DNA of 64,000 nucleotides from Bacteroides sp. GTDB taxonomy: Bacteria; Bacteroidota; Bacteroidia; Bacteroidales; Bacteroidaceae. Where the stretch lies: positions 52,481 through 116,480 of the forward strand of contig DXWV01000029.1 in NCBI GenBank assembly GCA_019416685.1, written 5' to 3'. Each line of letters begins with the position of its first letter. The first letter of the stretch is position 1. This document shows positions 1 to 7,800 of the stretch, piece after piece. The notes beneath the pieces are model-generated. The model was not told the origin of the DNA, ran no database searches, and saw only the letters and a list, made by a program, of their open reading frames with translations. The position numbers and the translations under genes are program-made.

Positions 1-13
1 TTACCTTTACGGC

Positions 14-364
14 ATGGTGAAGAAGGTTAGGGAGCTCATTTTGTATAAGTCATACTTTAAAGAGTTCTATAGGGAGCAATCTCCGAAAGTGCAGAATAAG
101 ATTACTAAAATCTTAGAGATACTGGAATATATAGAATGTGTTCCTACGAAGTATCTTAAATATATGGAGGGTACGGACGGTTTGTACGAGATACGTGTAA
201 CCTTGGGTAGCGATACATTTCGTATTTTTTGTTTTTTTGATAAGGGGCAGTTAGTGGTTTTACTTTCCGGTTTCCAAAAGAAAATGCAAAAAACACCTAA
301 AAAAGAGATTGATAGGGCTGTCCGATTGATGGCTGAATATTTTGATGATAAAAAGAGGAGGTAA
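14..364 (+). CDS. HigB/RelE-type toxin (Gp49-like family)
   Basis: This 116-residue basic protein has the pattern of the phage Gp49-like/HigB branch of the RelE superfamily, which in type II toxin-antitoxin modules usually cleaves mRNA on the ribosome. Visible family features are YLKYMEGTDGLYEIRV in the middle, FRIFCFFD, and the core LLSGFQKKMQKTPKKEI followed by a helical, charged C-terminus. It lies four bases upstream of an XRE-type antitoxin, the toxin-first order typical of higBA. The promoter would lie at or beyond the window edge and cannot be assessed. The start at 14 gives a normal family length. The toxin family is well supported; activity and target are inferred. Confidence 0.85.
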   Translation: MVKKVRELILYKSYFKEFYREQSPKVQNKITKILEILEYIECVPTKYLKYMEGTDGLYEIRVTLGSDTFRIFCFFDKGQLVVLLSGFQKKMQKTPKKEIDRAVRLMAEYFDDKKRR

Positions 365-368
365 AATA

Positions 369-659
369 ATGGATATTACAACATTCGATCAATTTAAAGA
401 TGAAATTTACGGTGTGAAAGGTACATCCAGGCGAGACGAATTAGAACGTGAACTCGAAACACTGCGCATTGGCATTCAAATTCGTAATGCCCGTCAGAAG
501 AAAGAAATGACGCAGGCACAACTGGCCGAACGTATAAACAAGAAACGTACATTTATCTCTAAAGTAGAGAATGACGGAGGTAATTTGACACTGAAAACCT
601 TGATAGATATAGTTGAAAGGGGGCTTGGTGGTAAGCTGAATATTGAAGTACAAATTTAA
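369..659 (+). CDS. HigA-type antitoxin, XRE family helix-turn-helix protein
   Basis: This 96-residue protein has an XRE/Cro helix-turn-helix in its second half: IRNARQKKEMTQAQLAERIN, then KKRTFISKVENDGGNLTLKTL. It should neutralise the preceding HigB-like toxin and bind the module's own promoter. I chose the ATG at 369 rather than the in-frame ATG at 342, because 342 overlaps the toxin by 23 bases while 369 sits just after a GAGGAGG ribosome site (about 355-361) at the toxin's end. The pair is therefore tightly coupled. A strong hairpin terminator follows directly. Confidence 0.85.
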   Translation: MDITTFDQFKDEIYGVKGTSRRDELERELETLRIGIQIRNARQKKEMTQAQLAERINKKRTFISKVENDGGNLTLKTLIDIVERGLGGKLNIEVQI

Positions 660-664
660 ACGAC

Positions 665-704
665 TTCGCCCGGATGATGGAAATCACCCGGGCGAATTGT
701 TTTT
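665..704 (+). terminator. Rho-independent terminator of higBA
   Basis: The arms TTCGCCCGG (665-673) and CCGGGCGAA (688-696) pair perfectly. Inside them TGAT pairs with ATCA across a GGAA tetraloop, leaving one A/C mismatch. TTGTTTTT follows. It sits six bases after the antitoxin stop. Confidence 0.85.
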
Positions 705-712
705 GTCTTCTC

Positions 713-913
713 TTATAAGATATAAAGAACATTTAGCGATGTTTGTACGCTTGGGCTTTCTCCTTCGTAGCCTTCATCATTACCGCCCGGCTGGGTTGTA
801 TCTGCCTTGGCAAAAGAGAGCGATTTGCACATCGCTTTTAGGTCAGTGCATGGTGTGAAGAGGATGTGCGTCTTTACAATTTTTACGGCATCCACGTTTT
901 TTTCTTTCTCCAT
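713..913 (-). CDS. possible small protein, unrecognised
   Basis: This 66-residue open frame starts at the ATG at 913 (MEKEKNVDAVKIVKTH) and contains TPCTDLKAMCKSLSFAKAD, then an acidic Gly/Ser-rich tail (PGGNDEGYEGESPS). I do not recognise a family. It begins 28 bases beyond the end of the degenerate RHS fragment at 941 and ends next to the higBA terminator, which could serve both strands. No clear ribosome site or promoter box precedes it. It could equally be a fortuitous frame in decayed DNA. Confidence 0.25.
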   Translation of the reverse strand: MEKEKNVDAVKIVKTHILFTPCTDLKAMCKSLSFAKADTTQPGGNDEGYEGESPSVQTSLNVLYIL

Positions 914-940
914 GCTTTGCTGGAAATAGAAATACGGAAG

Positions 941-1143
941 CGGCACCCGTAGCAAAATGCGATAGATCCTCCCAGCTAAAGTCGGTGATATTGGATATCT
1001 AATTTATAGTTCTTCCAACAGTCGCACCGATAATGATATGTCAGAACTCATTTGGGCTCTGTATATATCAACGGATTATTCAGGAAACTCTAATTAGGCT
1101 TTCCTCCTTTAGGTCCTCCGTCAGCACATTCATCTTATTATCC
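941..1143 (-). pseudogene. degenerate fragment of an RHS core/pretoxin region
   Basis: On the minus strand, 941-1080 aligns over about 140 bases with 5592-5733 inside the intact RHS gene. The translation is recognisable as EF*HIIIGATVGRTIN*ISN, then ITDFSWEDLSHFATGA. Compared with the intact protein (EFWHIVIGAVVGGAINWISN), both Trp codons have become stops (TGA and TAG), and a frameshift separates this from NNPLIYT. A second match, 1119-1143 against 5150-5174 (the LDNKxNVLT segment just before the toxin tip), lies upstream of it, so the order is rearranged relative to the intact gene. The original toxin tip is lost. Confidence 0.8.
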
Positions 1144-1666
1144 ATTCCTCATAATTATTTATATTATCCACAGACACTTCTTCAAAAGCTATTCGTTTAA
1201 GCTCTTCTCTATACTCAAACACGATAGCCGATTTCTCCGGATACTCTTGCAATCGCCTATAAATCCTTTGATAGATTATCATACTCGAAGGATATGTAAG
1301 TCCAGCCGTATGAAATAGTATTAGATTGCTTTTCTTGAATAATATATCTATTAATATGGCAGCTTTTATTCTTATGTGTATTATATCATCTGCATATATT
1401 TTGAAATTTTTAAAATATATATCTGTTTTTTTTTCTATCTTTATTTCTCCTATGATGATAGGAGAAGTGACCTTCTTGTTGAATATACATAAAGGAAAAG
1501 CAGTTCTTCTATTTTTGAAAGATACAATCCTCCCTAAATTATGTATCTCAGAAAAGCATGCATAAAATTTACCTTTAAACACGGTAAAAGAACTTCTATT
1601 TTCCAAGTTATATATCTTAAGATAATAATTATCGGATGACTGGAAATCTATATGATTTATAACCAT
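1130..1666 (-). CDS. hypothetical protein in the RHS module region
   Basis: This 178-residue protein starts at ATG 1666 (MVINHIDFQSSDNYYLKIYN). The frame stays open upstream to an ATG at 1828, giving 232 residues. That extension (containing FYNSVCNNRWRSAG and LHTYPIYHLLLIIRK) looks like a separate decayed segment rather than a protein start. I recognise no family. The sequence is Ile/Lys/Phe-rich without a signal peptide and ends in an acidic stretch (VSVDNINNYEEWIIR). Its final codons run into DNA matching the RHS pre-tip segment in another frame. Its position after a chain of toxin/immunity modules makes an orphan immunity protein possible, but this is inference from context only. Confidence 0.45.
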   Translation of the reverse strand: MVINHIDFQSSDNYYLKIYNLENRSSFTVFKGKFYACFSEIHNLGRIVSFKNRRTAFPLCIFNKKVTSPIIIGEIKIEKKTDIYFKNFKIYADDIIHIRIKAAILIDILFKKSNLILFHTAGLTYPSSMIIYQRIYRRLQEYPEKSAIVFEYREELKRIAFEEVSVDNINNYEEWIIR

Positions 1667-1904
1667 AATTTTTCGGATTATTAATAGTAAATGATAGATT
1701 GGATAAGTGTGTAAAGAAACGTTCCCCGCCGATCTCCAACGATTATTACATACGGAATTATAAAACCGTGCAGGGATATTTTGAAACTGTTTACGCAGTT
1801 GTGAACATATCATGTAGTAATGTGTCAAAGAACCCTGGGTTCAAGAGTAATAATCTCAAAGAAAAATCTCCCATCGATACGGATAATACTCTGTAATAGG
1901 TAAT

Positions 1905-2540
1905 TCAATATTCTACATATTTCATGTGATTTTCCCACTCTTGTTCATTACACCAGAACCATTTTTCTTTTAATATCCAGAAATACTCTAATGGAGGTTT
2001 AGTGGATATTGGCACAAATAGAATTTTCTCATTACCTTGAAATGAAGAATTGTAATATTTCCTAAAGCGATCTTGTTCTTTTTTATTAGTGGTAAGAAGG
2101 AAACAGTCTATGGAGCACAATGTATTCTTATCTACTATTTTATACCATTCTCCCCAACCGTCCCAGTCATCATTCATAGAATGGTGATTATGTAGCATCT
2201 GTATTTTAATTGTATCTCCACAAATTATATAATTACCACAATCAACGAAATTATAAAAATTCTTTGAGGTCTTTGACTTGGGATTCTTGGCAACCTCTTC
2301 TATCAACATAAAATCCTTGCGGAGAAGTTGCTCTCCTAAACGATAAATTGGCCTTACGACTAAACCGTTATCATAGAATATCATATTAGAATAGTAACCT
2401 TCTATATTAATCAAGGTGTCAATTCCTGTATATGTATTTGTATAACAAAATGCAACTGCATTCCTTATACTTTTGGGTATACTACCACATGATGATGTTA
2501 CACACACACATATAATTATTATCAATATCATTTTTTTCAT
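1905..2540 (-). CDS. hypothetical lipoprotein, possible orphan immunity protein
   Basis: This 211-residue protein begins MKKMILIIIICVCVTSSCGS, an SPII signal with Cys at the lipobox, so it should be membrane-anchored outside the cytoplasm. The body contains GIDTLINIEGYYSNMIFYDNGLV, a hydrophilic middle, and an aromatic C-terminus (LEYFWILKEKWFWCNEQEW). I know no named family. It starts 19 bases after the preceding putative immunity gene and is probably in the same transcript. Periplasmic immunity proteins of exported RHS toxins are often lipoproteins, so that role is plausible but unproven. Confidence 0.6.
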   Translation of the reverse strand: MKKMILIIIICVCVTSSCGSIPKSIRNAVAFCYTNTYTGIDTLINIEGYYSNMIFYDNGLVVRPIYRLGEQLLRKDFMLIEEVAKNPKSKTSKNFYNFVDCGNYIICGDTIKIQMLHNHHSMNDDWDGWGEWYKIVDKNTLCSIDCFLLTTNKKEQDRFRKYYNSSFQGNEKILFVPISTKPPLEYFWILKEKWFWCNEQEWENHMKYVEY

Positions 2541-2559
2541 TTCCTATTAATTTAGTCTT

Positions 2560-2997
2560 TTAACGTTTCTCTTTTAATTTTTCAACTACTGTTTCTATTG
2601 GTGTCACAAATTTATCCCAATATACAATCGCAGCATCATAACCGTCGCTTTCTGATTTTTGTACAGCATTGAAAGTGTATAAAGTACCATTATCACAAGG
2701 AGAGTTCGCATTAGTTGAATGTTTTTCGTGCATATTAAAATAATGTTCCCTACTACTCATTGTTTTGCCTAAATTGCCTGTTAGAAAACCGACTTTCTTA
2801 TTTGTAAAATCAAAATCTTTTCGAGTAACTTCAAAAATCCTATTGAGATATGTACTTTCTATCTCGTTCAACAACAAATTATCATCTGTTTCTACTTTGT
2901 CTGTTTGTTCCATAGTATCATTTGAATTATATTTATGAATGGAGGAACAACTGAGTACTAGCATTTCTAAACAGACTATTATAAATAATTTCTTCAT
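2560..2997 (-). CDS. putative immunity lipoprotein, paralogue of the gene at 3229-3654
   Basis: The 145-residue product starts at ATG 2997 (MKKLFIIVCLEMLVLSCSSI), an SPII lipoprotein signal. The longer frame to 3102 would read through the tail of a decayed toxin tip and is rejected. It shares a clear pattern with its upstream neighbour: ESTYLNxxFExxRKDFDFTxKK, then YF, FN, a GYDAxIxYW block and a terminal KLKEKR. Each copy follows a toxin-tip tail ending in GIYSSPYLYQIP, so the two look like duplicated tip/immunity modules. Immunity function is inferred from position and duplication. No named family is recognised. Confidence 0.65.
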   Translation of the reverse strand: MKKLFIIVCLEMLVLSCSSIHKYNSNDTMEQTDKVETDDNLLLNEIESTYLNRIFEVTRKDFDFTNKKVGFLTGNLGKTMSSREHYFNMHEKHSTNANSPCDNGTLYTFNAVQKSESDGYDAAIVYWDKFVTPIETVVEKLKEKR

Positions 2998-3008
2998 GTT
3001 ATTGCAAT

Positions 3009-3173
3009 TTATGGAATTTGATAAAGATACGGACTGGAATAAATACCAACTTGTCGGGTTATCATCTGAAGTTGTAACCAATAAAGGTGAATAAAACCCC
3101 AATTAAATGCATCTGCCAGATTTAATCCAATAGAAGCGTGAGTAGAACAACTACTAAAAATAGTATTATATGA
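3009..3173 (-). pseudogene. C-terminal remnant of a second orphan RHS toxin tip
   Basis: Reading the minus strand between the two paralogous immunity genes gives SYNTIFSSCSTHASIGLNL, then WLQLQMITRQ and VGIYSSPYLYQIP followed by TAA at 3009. It matches the end of the orphan tip at 3667-4290 (LFLYSCSNYVTRSL, then LQLAIRQIGIYSSPYLYQIP). An in-frame TAG precedes it, and no upstream core or complete tip is left. The immunity gene at 2560-2997 begins 11 bases after the stop. This is the tail of a module that has otherwise been deleted. Confidence 0.75.
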
Positions 3174-3228
3174 CTATTTAGGCACAGATTCGGAAACTCA
3201 CACTAATCCATTAATTGATGATATTTTA

Positions 3229-3654
3229 TTAACGTTTTTCTTTTAACTTTTTTAATAAGTTTTTCGATGAATATATTCTTTTGCACCAATAAGTAATTAC
3301 AGCGTCATATCCTCCTGATTCTTCTTTTTCAGATTTATTAAAAACATGTAAATCGCTTTGGATAATACGCTTGTTTTTCTTTGAATTATCAAAATATTTT
3401 TGTTTATCTGAAAAGACCAGCCCACCAGGACCAAAGAAAGCAATTTTCTTTTCAGTAAAATCAAAATCTTTTCGTTTTTTTTCAAAAACCATATTTAAAT
3501 ATGTACTTTCGTGATAATTTAGCAAAGGAACGTCATCAATTCCCATTTTGTCTAACTGCTCCAAAATATCTCTTGGAAGATCCTCTAAATGTCGCACTTG
3601 TCCCAATAAATCCACGGTTAAAAGTAGCATAATTGTTATTACTAAATGTTTCAT
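3229..3654 (-). CDS. putative secreted immunity protein for the orphan tip
   Basis: This 141-residue protein starts with a hydrophobic signal (MKHLVITIMLLLTVDLLGQ) without a clear lipobox cysteine. Its paralogue at 2560-2997 is a lipoprotein. The mature part has the shared blocks ESTYLNMVFEKKRKDFDF, TEKKIAFFGPGG, KEESGGYDAVITYW and a terminal KKLKEKR. It starts 12 bases after the orphan tip's stop codon, where cognate immunity genes of RHS toxins lie. The role is inferred from that placement. No named family is recognised. Confidence 0.65.
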   Translation of the reverse strand: MKHLVITIMLLLTVDLLGQVRHLEDLPRDILEQLDKMGIDDVPLLNYHESTYLNMVFEKKRKDFDFTEKKIAFFGPGGLVFSDKQKYFDNSKKNKRIIQSDLHVFNKSEKEESGGYDAVITYWCKRIYSSKNLLKKLKEKR

Positions 3655-3666
3655 TATCTCGTTGTT

Positions 3667-4290
3667 TTATGGTATTTGATAAAGATATGGGCTTGAATAA
3701 ATCCCAATTTGTCTAATCGCCAATTGAAGATTTAATATATGAGGATGCAAATTGATTGGCAAAGTTGGAACTCCAACAGCCCATAAGGAACGTGTAACGT
3801 AATTGGAACAACTGTAAAGGAATAAATTCCATTTTAATGTTCCTCCAAATAGACCTTTACCTACATCTATATTTTGTGTCATATTTTGGGGAATTTTTTG
3901 ATTTACATTATTCACTCTAATTGTCCAAGTTTTTGGAGTATCTGCATAATTATCCTATCTAACACCTCCCGCATTAGGATTCATATAATCGTATGAGGCT
4001 TTGTGTTCTCCCCAACCATTTTTTGCAGGACCAACTGATACATCTATACTCTTGCCTGTTCCTGACGAATGCCACCACCACTCATCATCTTGTTTTGTGT
4101 TTGTACGAGCCGAATTAACATCATAATTTGTTCCTCCTCCCAATAACGATATAACATCTGTTAGATTGGCCAAGGCCCCCAAAGAATATCCCATATTTTC
4201 ATACCATTTTATTTTCTTTTTTACCAAGATAACCCCATTCGCCTGTTCCGAAATTATACGAAGCAACTCCAAAGCTAATTAATGAAACAA
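3667..4290 (-). pseudogene. orphan RHS toxin tip, broken by frameshift and stop
   Basis: The frame begins right after the preceding immunity stop with LVSLISFGVASYNFGTGEWG and YLGKK. An indel in an A-rich stretch near 4215-4230 moves it to the frame reading KWYENMGYSLGALANLTDV and on through WWWHSSGTGKSIDVSVGPA to NPNAGGVR. A TAG at 3957-3955 then interrupts. The same frame continues as DNYADTPKTWTIRVNNVNQK, SCSNYVTRSLWAVGV and GIYSSPYLYQIP, stopping at 3667. There is no start codon or signal peptide, as expected for a displaced C-terminal cassette. Its opening segment differs from the core of the intact RHS gene, so it comes from a different RHS type. Confidence 0.8.
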
Positions 4291-4294
4291 GCGA

Positions 4295-4828
4295 TTAAAG
4301 AGAACGCCACTCCCAAAACTCTATTCCGGTATCCAACTTCCGTTTTTTCATCAACTTCTTTATTTTATCGGAAACAATGAAGCTGCCTCTACGAGCTGTC
4401 GAATTGAAAAAATCCAAATCTTTTGCTTTGTTATAATCAATACAGGGTACTGCAATACTATCTGTTCCTGGAACATATTTCGAATGCTTTTCATCAATTA
4501 CATCAAAGATCTTGGTAAAATGGATGATATAATACAGATTTTCACCATATTCTTCACTCATTGTTTTGACAGGTAAAAACTCCAAGGGGTAATCCGCAGG
4601 AAGATTCTGCTCTATCAATTGTTTCAGCTCTTCATTGGCAAAATATGGATTAACATTTGAGTTCATAAAAGGAGCATACATACCGCCTTTTAATTGAAAA
4701 GTCATATTCTCATAACCAATTACTGGGAGAACTCTCTCTCCAAAACGCGTATCTGTACCCTTAGGGGCATATAATACTCCAATTTTTTTATTATCCTTCA
4801 GGAGGAGATAGTAAAATTTCTTGTTCAT
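4295..4828 (-). CDS. putative immunity protein of the RHS-AHH toxin (Imm11/Imm43-like)
   Basis: This 177-residue cytoplasmic-type protein starts nine bases after the RHS stop, where the cognate immunity gene is expected. Its C-terminal third has the pattern of the DUF1629/Imm11 and Imm43 group: VPCIDYNKAKDLDFFNSTA, then GSFIVSDKIKKLMKKRKLDTG and IEFWEW, similar to their usual hydrophobic-VSxxxKxxxxxxxLTGxEF ending. That resemblance is moderate and rests on memory of the family pattern. No signal peptide is visible, which fits protection against a nuclease acting in the cytoplasm. Confidence 0.65.
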   Translation of the reverse strand: MNKKFYYLLLKDNKKIGVLYAPKGTDTRFGERVLPVIGYENMTFQLKGGMYAPFMNSNVNPYFANEELKQLIEQNLPADYPLEFLPVKTMSEEYGENLYYIIHFTKIFDVIDEKHSKYVPGTDSIAVPCIDYNKAKDLDFFNSTARRGSFIVSDKIKKLMKKRKLDTGIEFWEWRSL

Positions 4829-4837
4829 AATTACTAC

Positions 4838-7800
4838 TTATTTATTTATCCAAAATGATTTCTTTAACATCCATGGATTATTAATAACCGGTTTTATTAC
4901 TCTCAATTTAAACTGTTTAATGAATGCTTGTTGGTTCATACCGGGCATTGCATCAATCTCCGTCATTCGATCAAGAGTCCATTGATGGTATTTATTAGGA
5001 TGTCTCCCAGTGTGAGGCAATTTAGCCTTATTCCAGTCTCCATCCAAATTGAGGCCATATTTTTCTACAATATCTTCCATTTGAGGTGTAAACCGGGAAT
5101 TCTTATTAGTTGCAAAATGATGCATTTCTTTTGGTAATATGGGTTTCCCTGTCAGCACATTTGCCTTATTATCCAGCGAATACTGCGCCGCCGCTCCTAT
5201 AGCTGATAGTCCACTTGTCATGAGACTCATTTTGGCTCCATTCCACATGCCGTCCAAGAAAGAAGTCTCAGGATTGTCATCCAATTCAGCCACCACACCA
5301 CCCATCAGGGTACCGAAAGGTAAGCCGGAAATCTCATGGGTAATCAGGTTCTTAAGCAGCGGTGACTGTATGTTTTTGGTAAGCTTATCAAGAGGAGCTG
5401 AAAACTTACCGGCAACCTGACCACCGGCATAAGACATAGCACCAGCCATTATGCCATCGAACGCAATTTGCGGTAGGCTGATATTATTCCAACCGTTATT
5501 GAATCCCTGGTTAAGCGTAGAATTAATGGCACCTGTACCGGCGGCGATACCCATAGCGGCACCAGGGAACGCCATAGTCAACGCTCCGGAGGCGGCACCC
5601 GTAGCAAAATACGATAGCCCCTCCCAACTAAAGTCAGCACCATTGGATATCCAGTTTATAGCTCCTCCAACAACTGCACCGATAACGATATGCCAGAACT
5701 CACCATCGGGATCCGTATATATCAACGGATTATTTACACAATACGAATACCTGTTGAAACTTTGCGAGAAATCCGGCATCTGCACGAACGGGTCGGGACT
5801 CAGGAACCTTGCCAGCAATGGGTCGTACATACGGCCGTTCATGTCGATCAGTTGGAATTCGTCCAAATGTTCGTGACCCGTATAGCCACGGTGGAATTTA
5901 AAGGTATTATTCGTTACTGTGCGCTTGCCCCAAACATCATAGGAAGCTTTGAATACTTCATCACCGGAAATCTCTGCCAGCGTCATAATACTGCCCAGAT
6001 GGTCTTTATAAGCGTAGTAGGTCTTATCGGATTGACCCGGTTCTTTCACGCAGACAGCAACCAGGCCGTCATCGCCACTGATATAATACAATCCTTTCGT
6101 GACACCGTTCTCAGTGATTTTCTCATAATCACCCGCATAAACAGTGGTGCGGGTAACAATGTTGTTCTTCTTTAAAACGGATTTCCAACGCTGACGATCG
6201 GGGCCATACGTGATATTCAGCAGATAGTTGTCTGAACCAACTGTCTCACTAATGGAAGAAACCTTATTGAAGGCCGTATAGGCAATGTTTTGGAGATTCC
6301 CGGAAATCAAACCGGAAGTGTTGTCAACCGTACTTATCGCATGAGGCTTGCCTCCATAACTATAGGAACCCAGGCCCGTTTTTGAAGTGATGTTACCGTT
6401 GAGATGATATCCCATGGATATGGCCGTGGAATTACCTTCACGAACTTCTGTCAAACGATCCGCATGGTCATAAGTGAAAGACTCCATTTGCGGAATCATA
6501 CCCGTGCGGGAAGTGAGGTTACCGGTGGCGCCGTCAAACACATAGTCCATGTTATGAAATACGGTGTTGGTATAAGTGTTAGACACATTCTGGTTAGTCA
6601 GTAAGCCTTGTGAATTGAGGGTCTTGGTAGCAATTACGTGCTCGGAACCAAGCATGGAGCTGGTTATCGTTCCGGTATTGCTTAGGAGCATCCACACATC
6701 GGTTTGTGATTCCGGTGTCCCTTTTGTCACGTGGTTCAAATTACCGTAAGCGTCATAAAAGTGGCTTACGGTAAAATCTCCTGGATAGGTGATAGTGCTC
6801 AACTGTCCCTTGTTATTATAGGAGTAAGTAAACGCTAACGCCTCCGTGCCATCCACTTGGCGGTTTTCTACATCTATACGCCCATAATCGTCATATGTAT
6901 AGGAAATGGAGTTATTACCCGTTTGTTCTTTCGTCAATCGGGCGAAGCTACTACCCGAAGTACCATAGGTGTAGGTAGTAGACACGCCGTCAATAACGGT
7001 ACTCGTCAAACGCCCCAAAATGTCATACGTATTCGTAGTGGTTTTATTCTTACCGTCAACCTGCGTTTTTATACGTCCGGCGGCGTCATACGTATAGGTG
7101 GTGGTACCTGTGTTGGGGTCGGTCAGCGTTTTCTGCCTTCCCACATCATTGTAAGTCATCGTGAAATCGACGCCACCTGTGGTTATCTTTGCAGGGCTAC
7201 CAACCGAACTATAAGTATAAGTGATACTCGAAATCGGATCGATGACGGACTTCACGCCGTCCCAGGCATCATACACCTTGGTAGTGGTTCTTCCGTTCGT
7301 GGTGGTTGAAATACTTCGGTCACCGTATGTATAAGAGATGGATTGCCCGGTACCGTTGGCTTGTGTCAGTACCCGGCCGCGACCGTCATACGTGTACTCC
7401 TCCGTTGTGGTAAGATCACCTGTCTGAATCTGCTTTTTCGTAACTTGGTTCTTGATGTTATAAGTCGTACTCTGCTTAATACTTATACCACTCTTATTTA
7501 TACCACCGGGCCCAATACTTTCCACCAAAACCTCACGTCCCCGACTATCATACCAAATTTTCACCCAAGGCTTTCCGGTAGCTTGAGTAAGTGTGAAGAA
7601 ACGTTTGTCCAAATTGTTATTCCATCCGCGGAGATAGGTTTCTTTCGTACCGTCCGGAAAGGTTGTCGATGTCTTGTTTCCCCATCCGTCATACGTGTAC
7701 GTAGTGGTCAATATGTTGGAAAGGTCGCTTTCGTCGTTCTCGGTCAGGACATTTCCCCAAGTATCATACGTGTATGTAATGACGGGCGATAATGGAGAAG

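Noticed and set aside
1667..1828. Extension of the 178-residue hypothetical protein, resembling a toxin-tip tail (YNSVCNN, LLLIIRK)
   Set aside because: Similarity to the SCSN...AIRQ tails of the nearby tips is suggestive but too weak and lacks the GIYSSPYLYQIP ending; not called as a third tip.
1855..1900. TEYYPYRW peptide just after the 211-residue lipoprotein
   Set aside because: It recalls the YYPFG motif of RHS cores, but it is a few residues before a stop; insufficient evidence.
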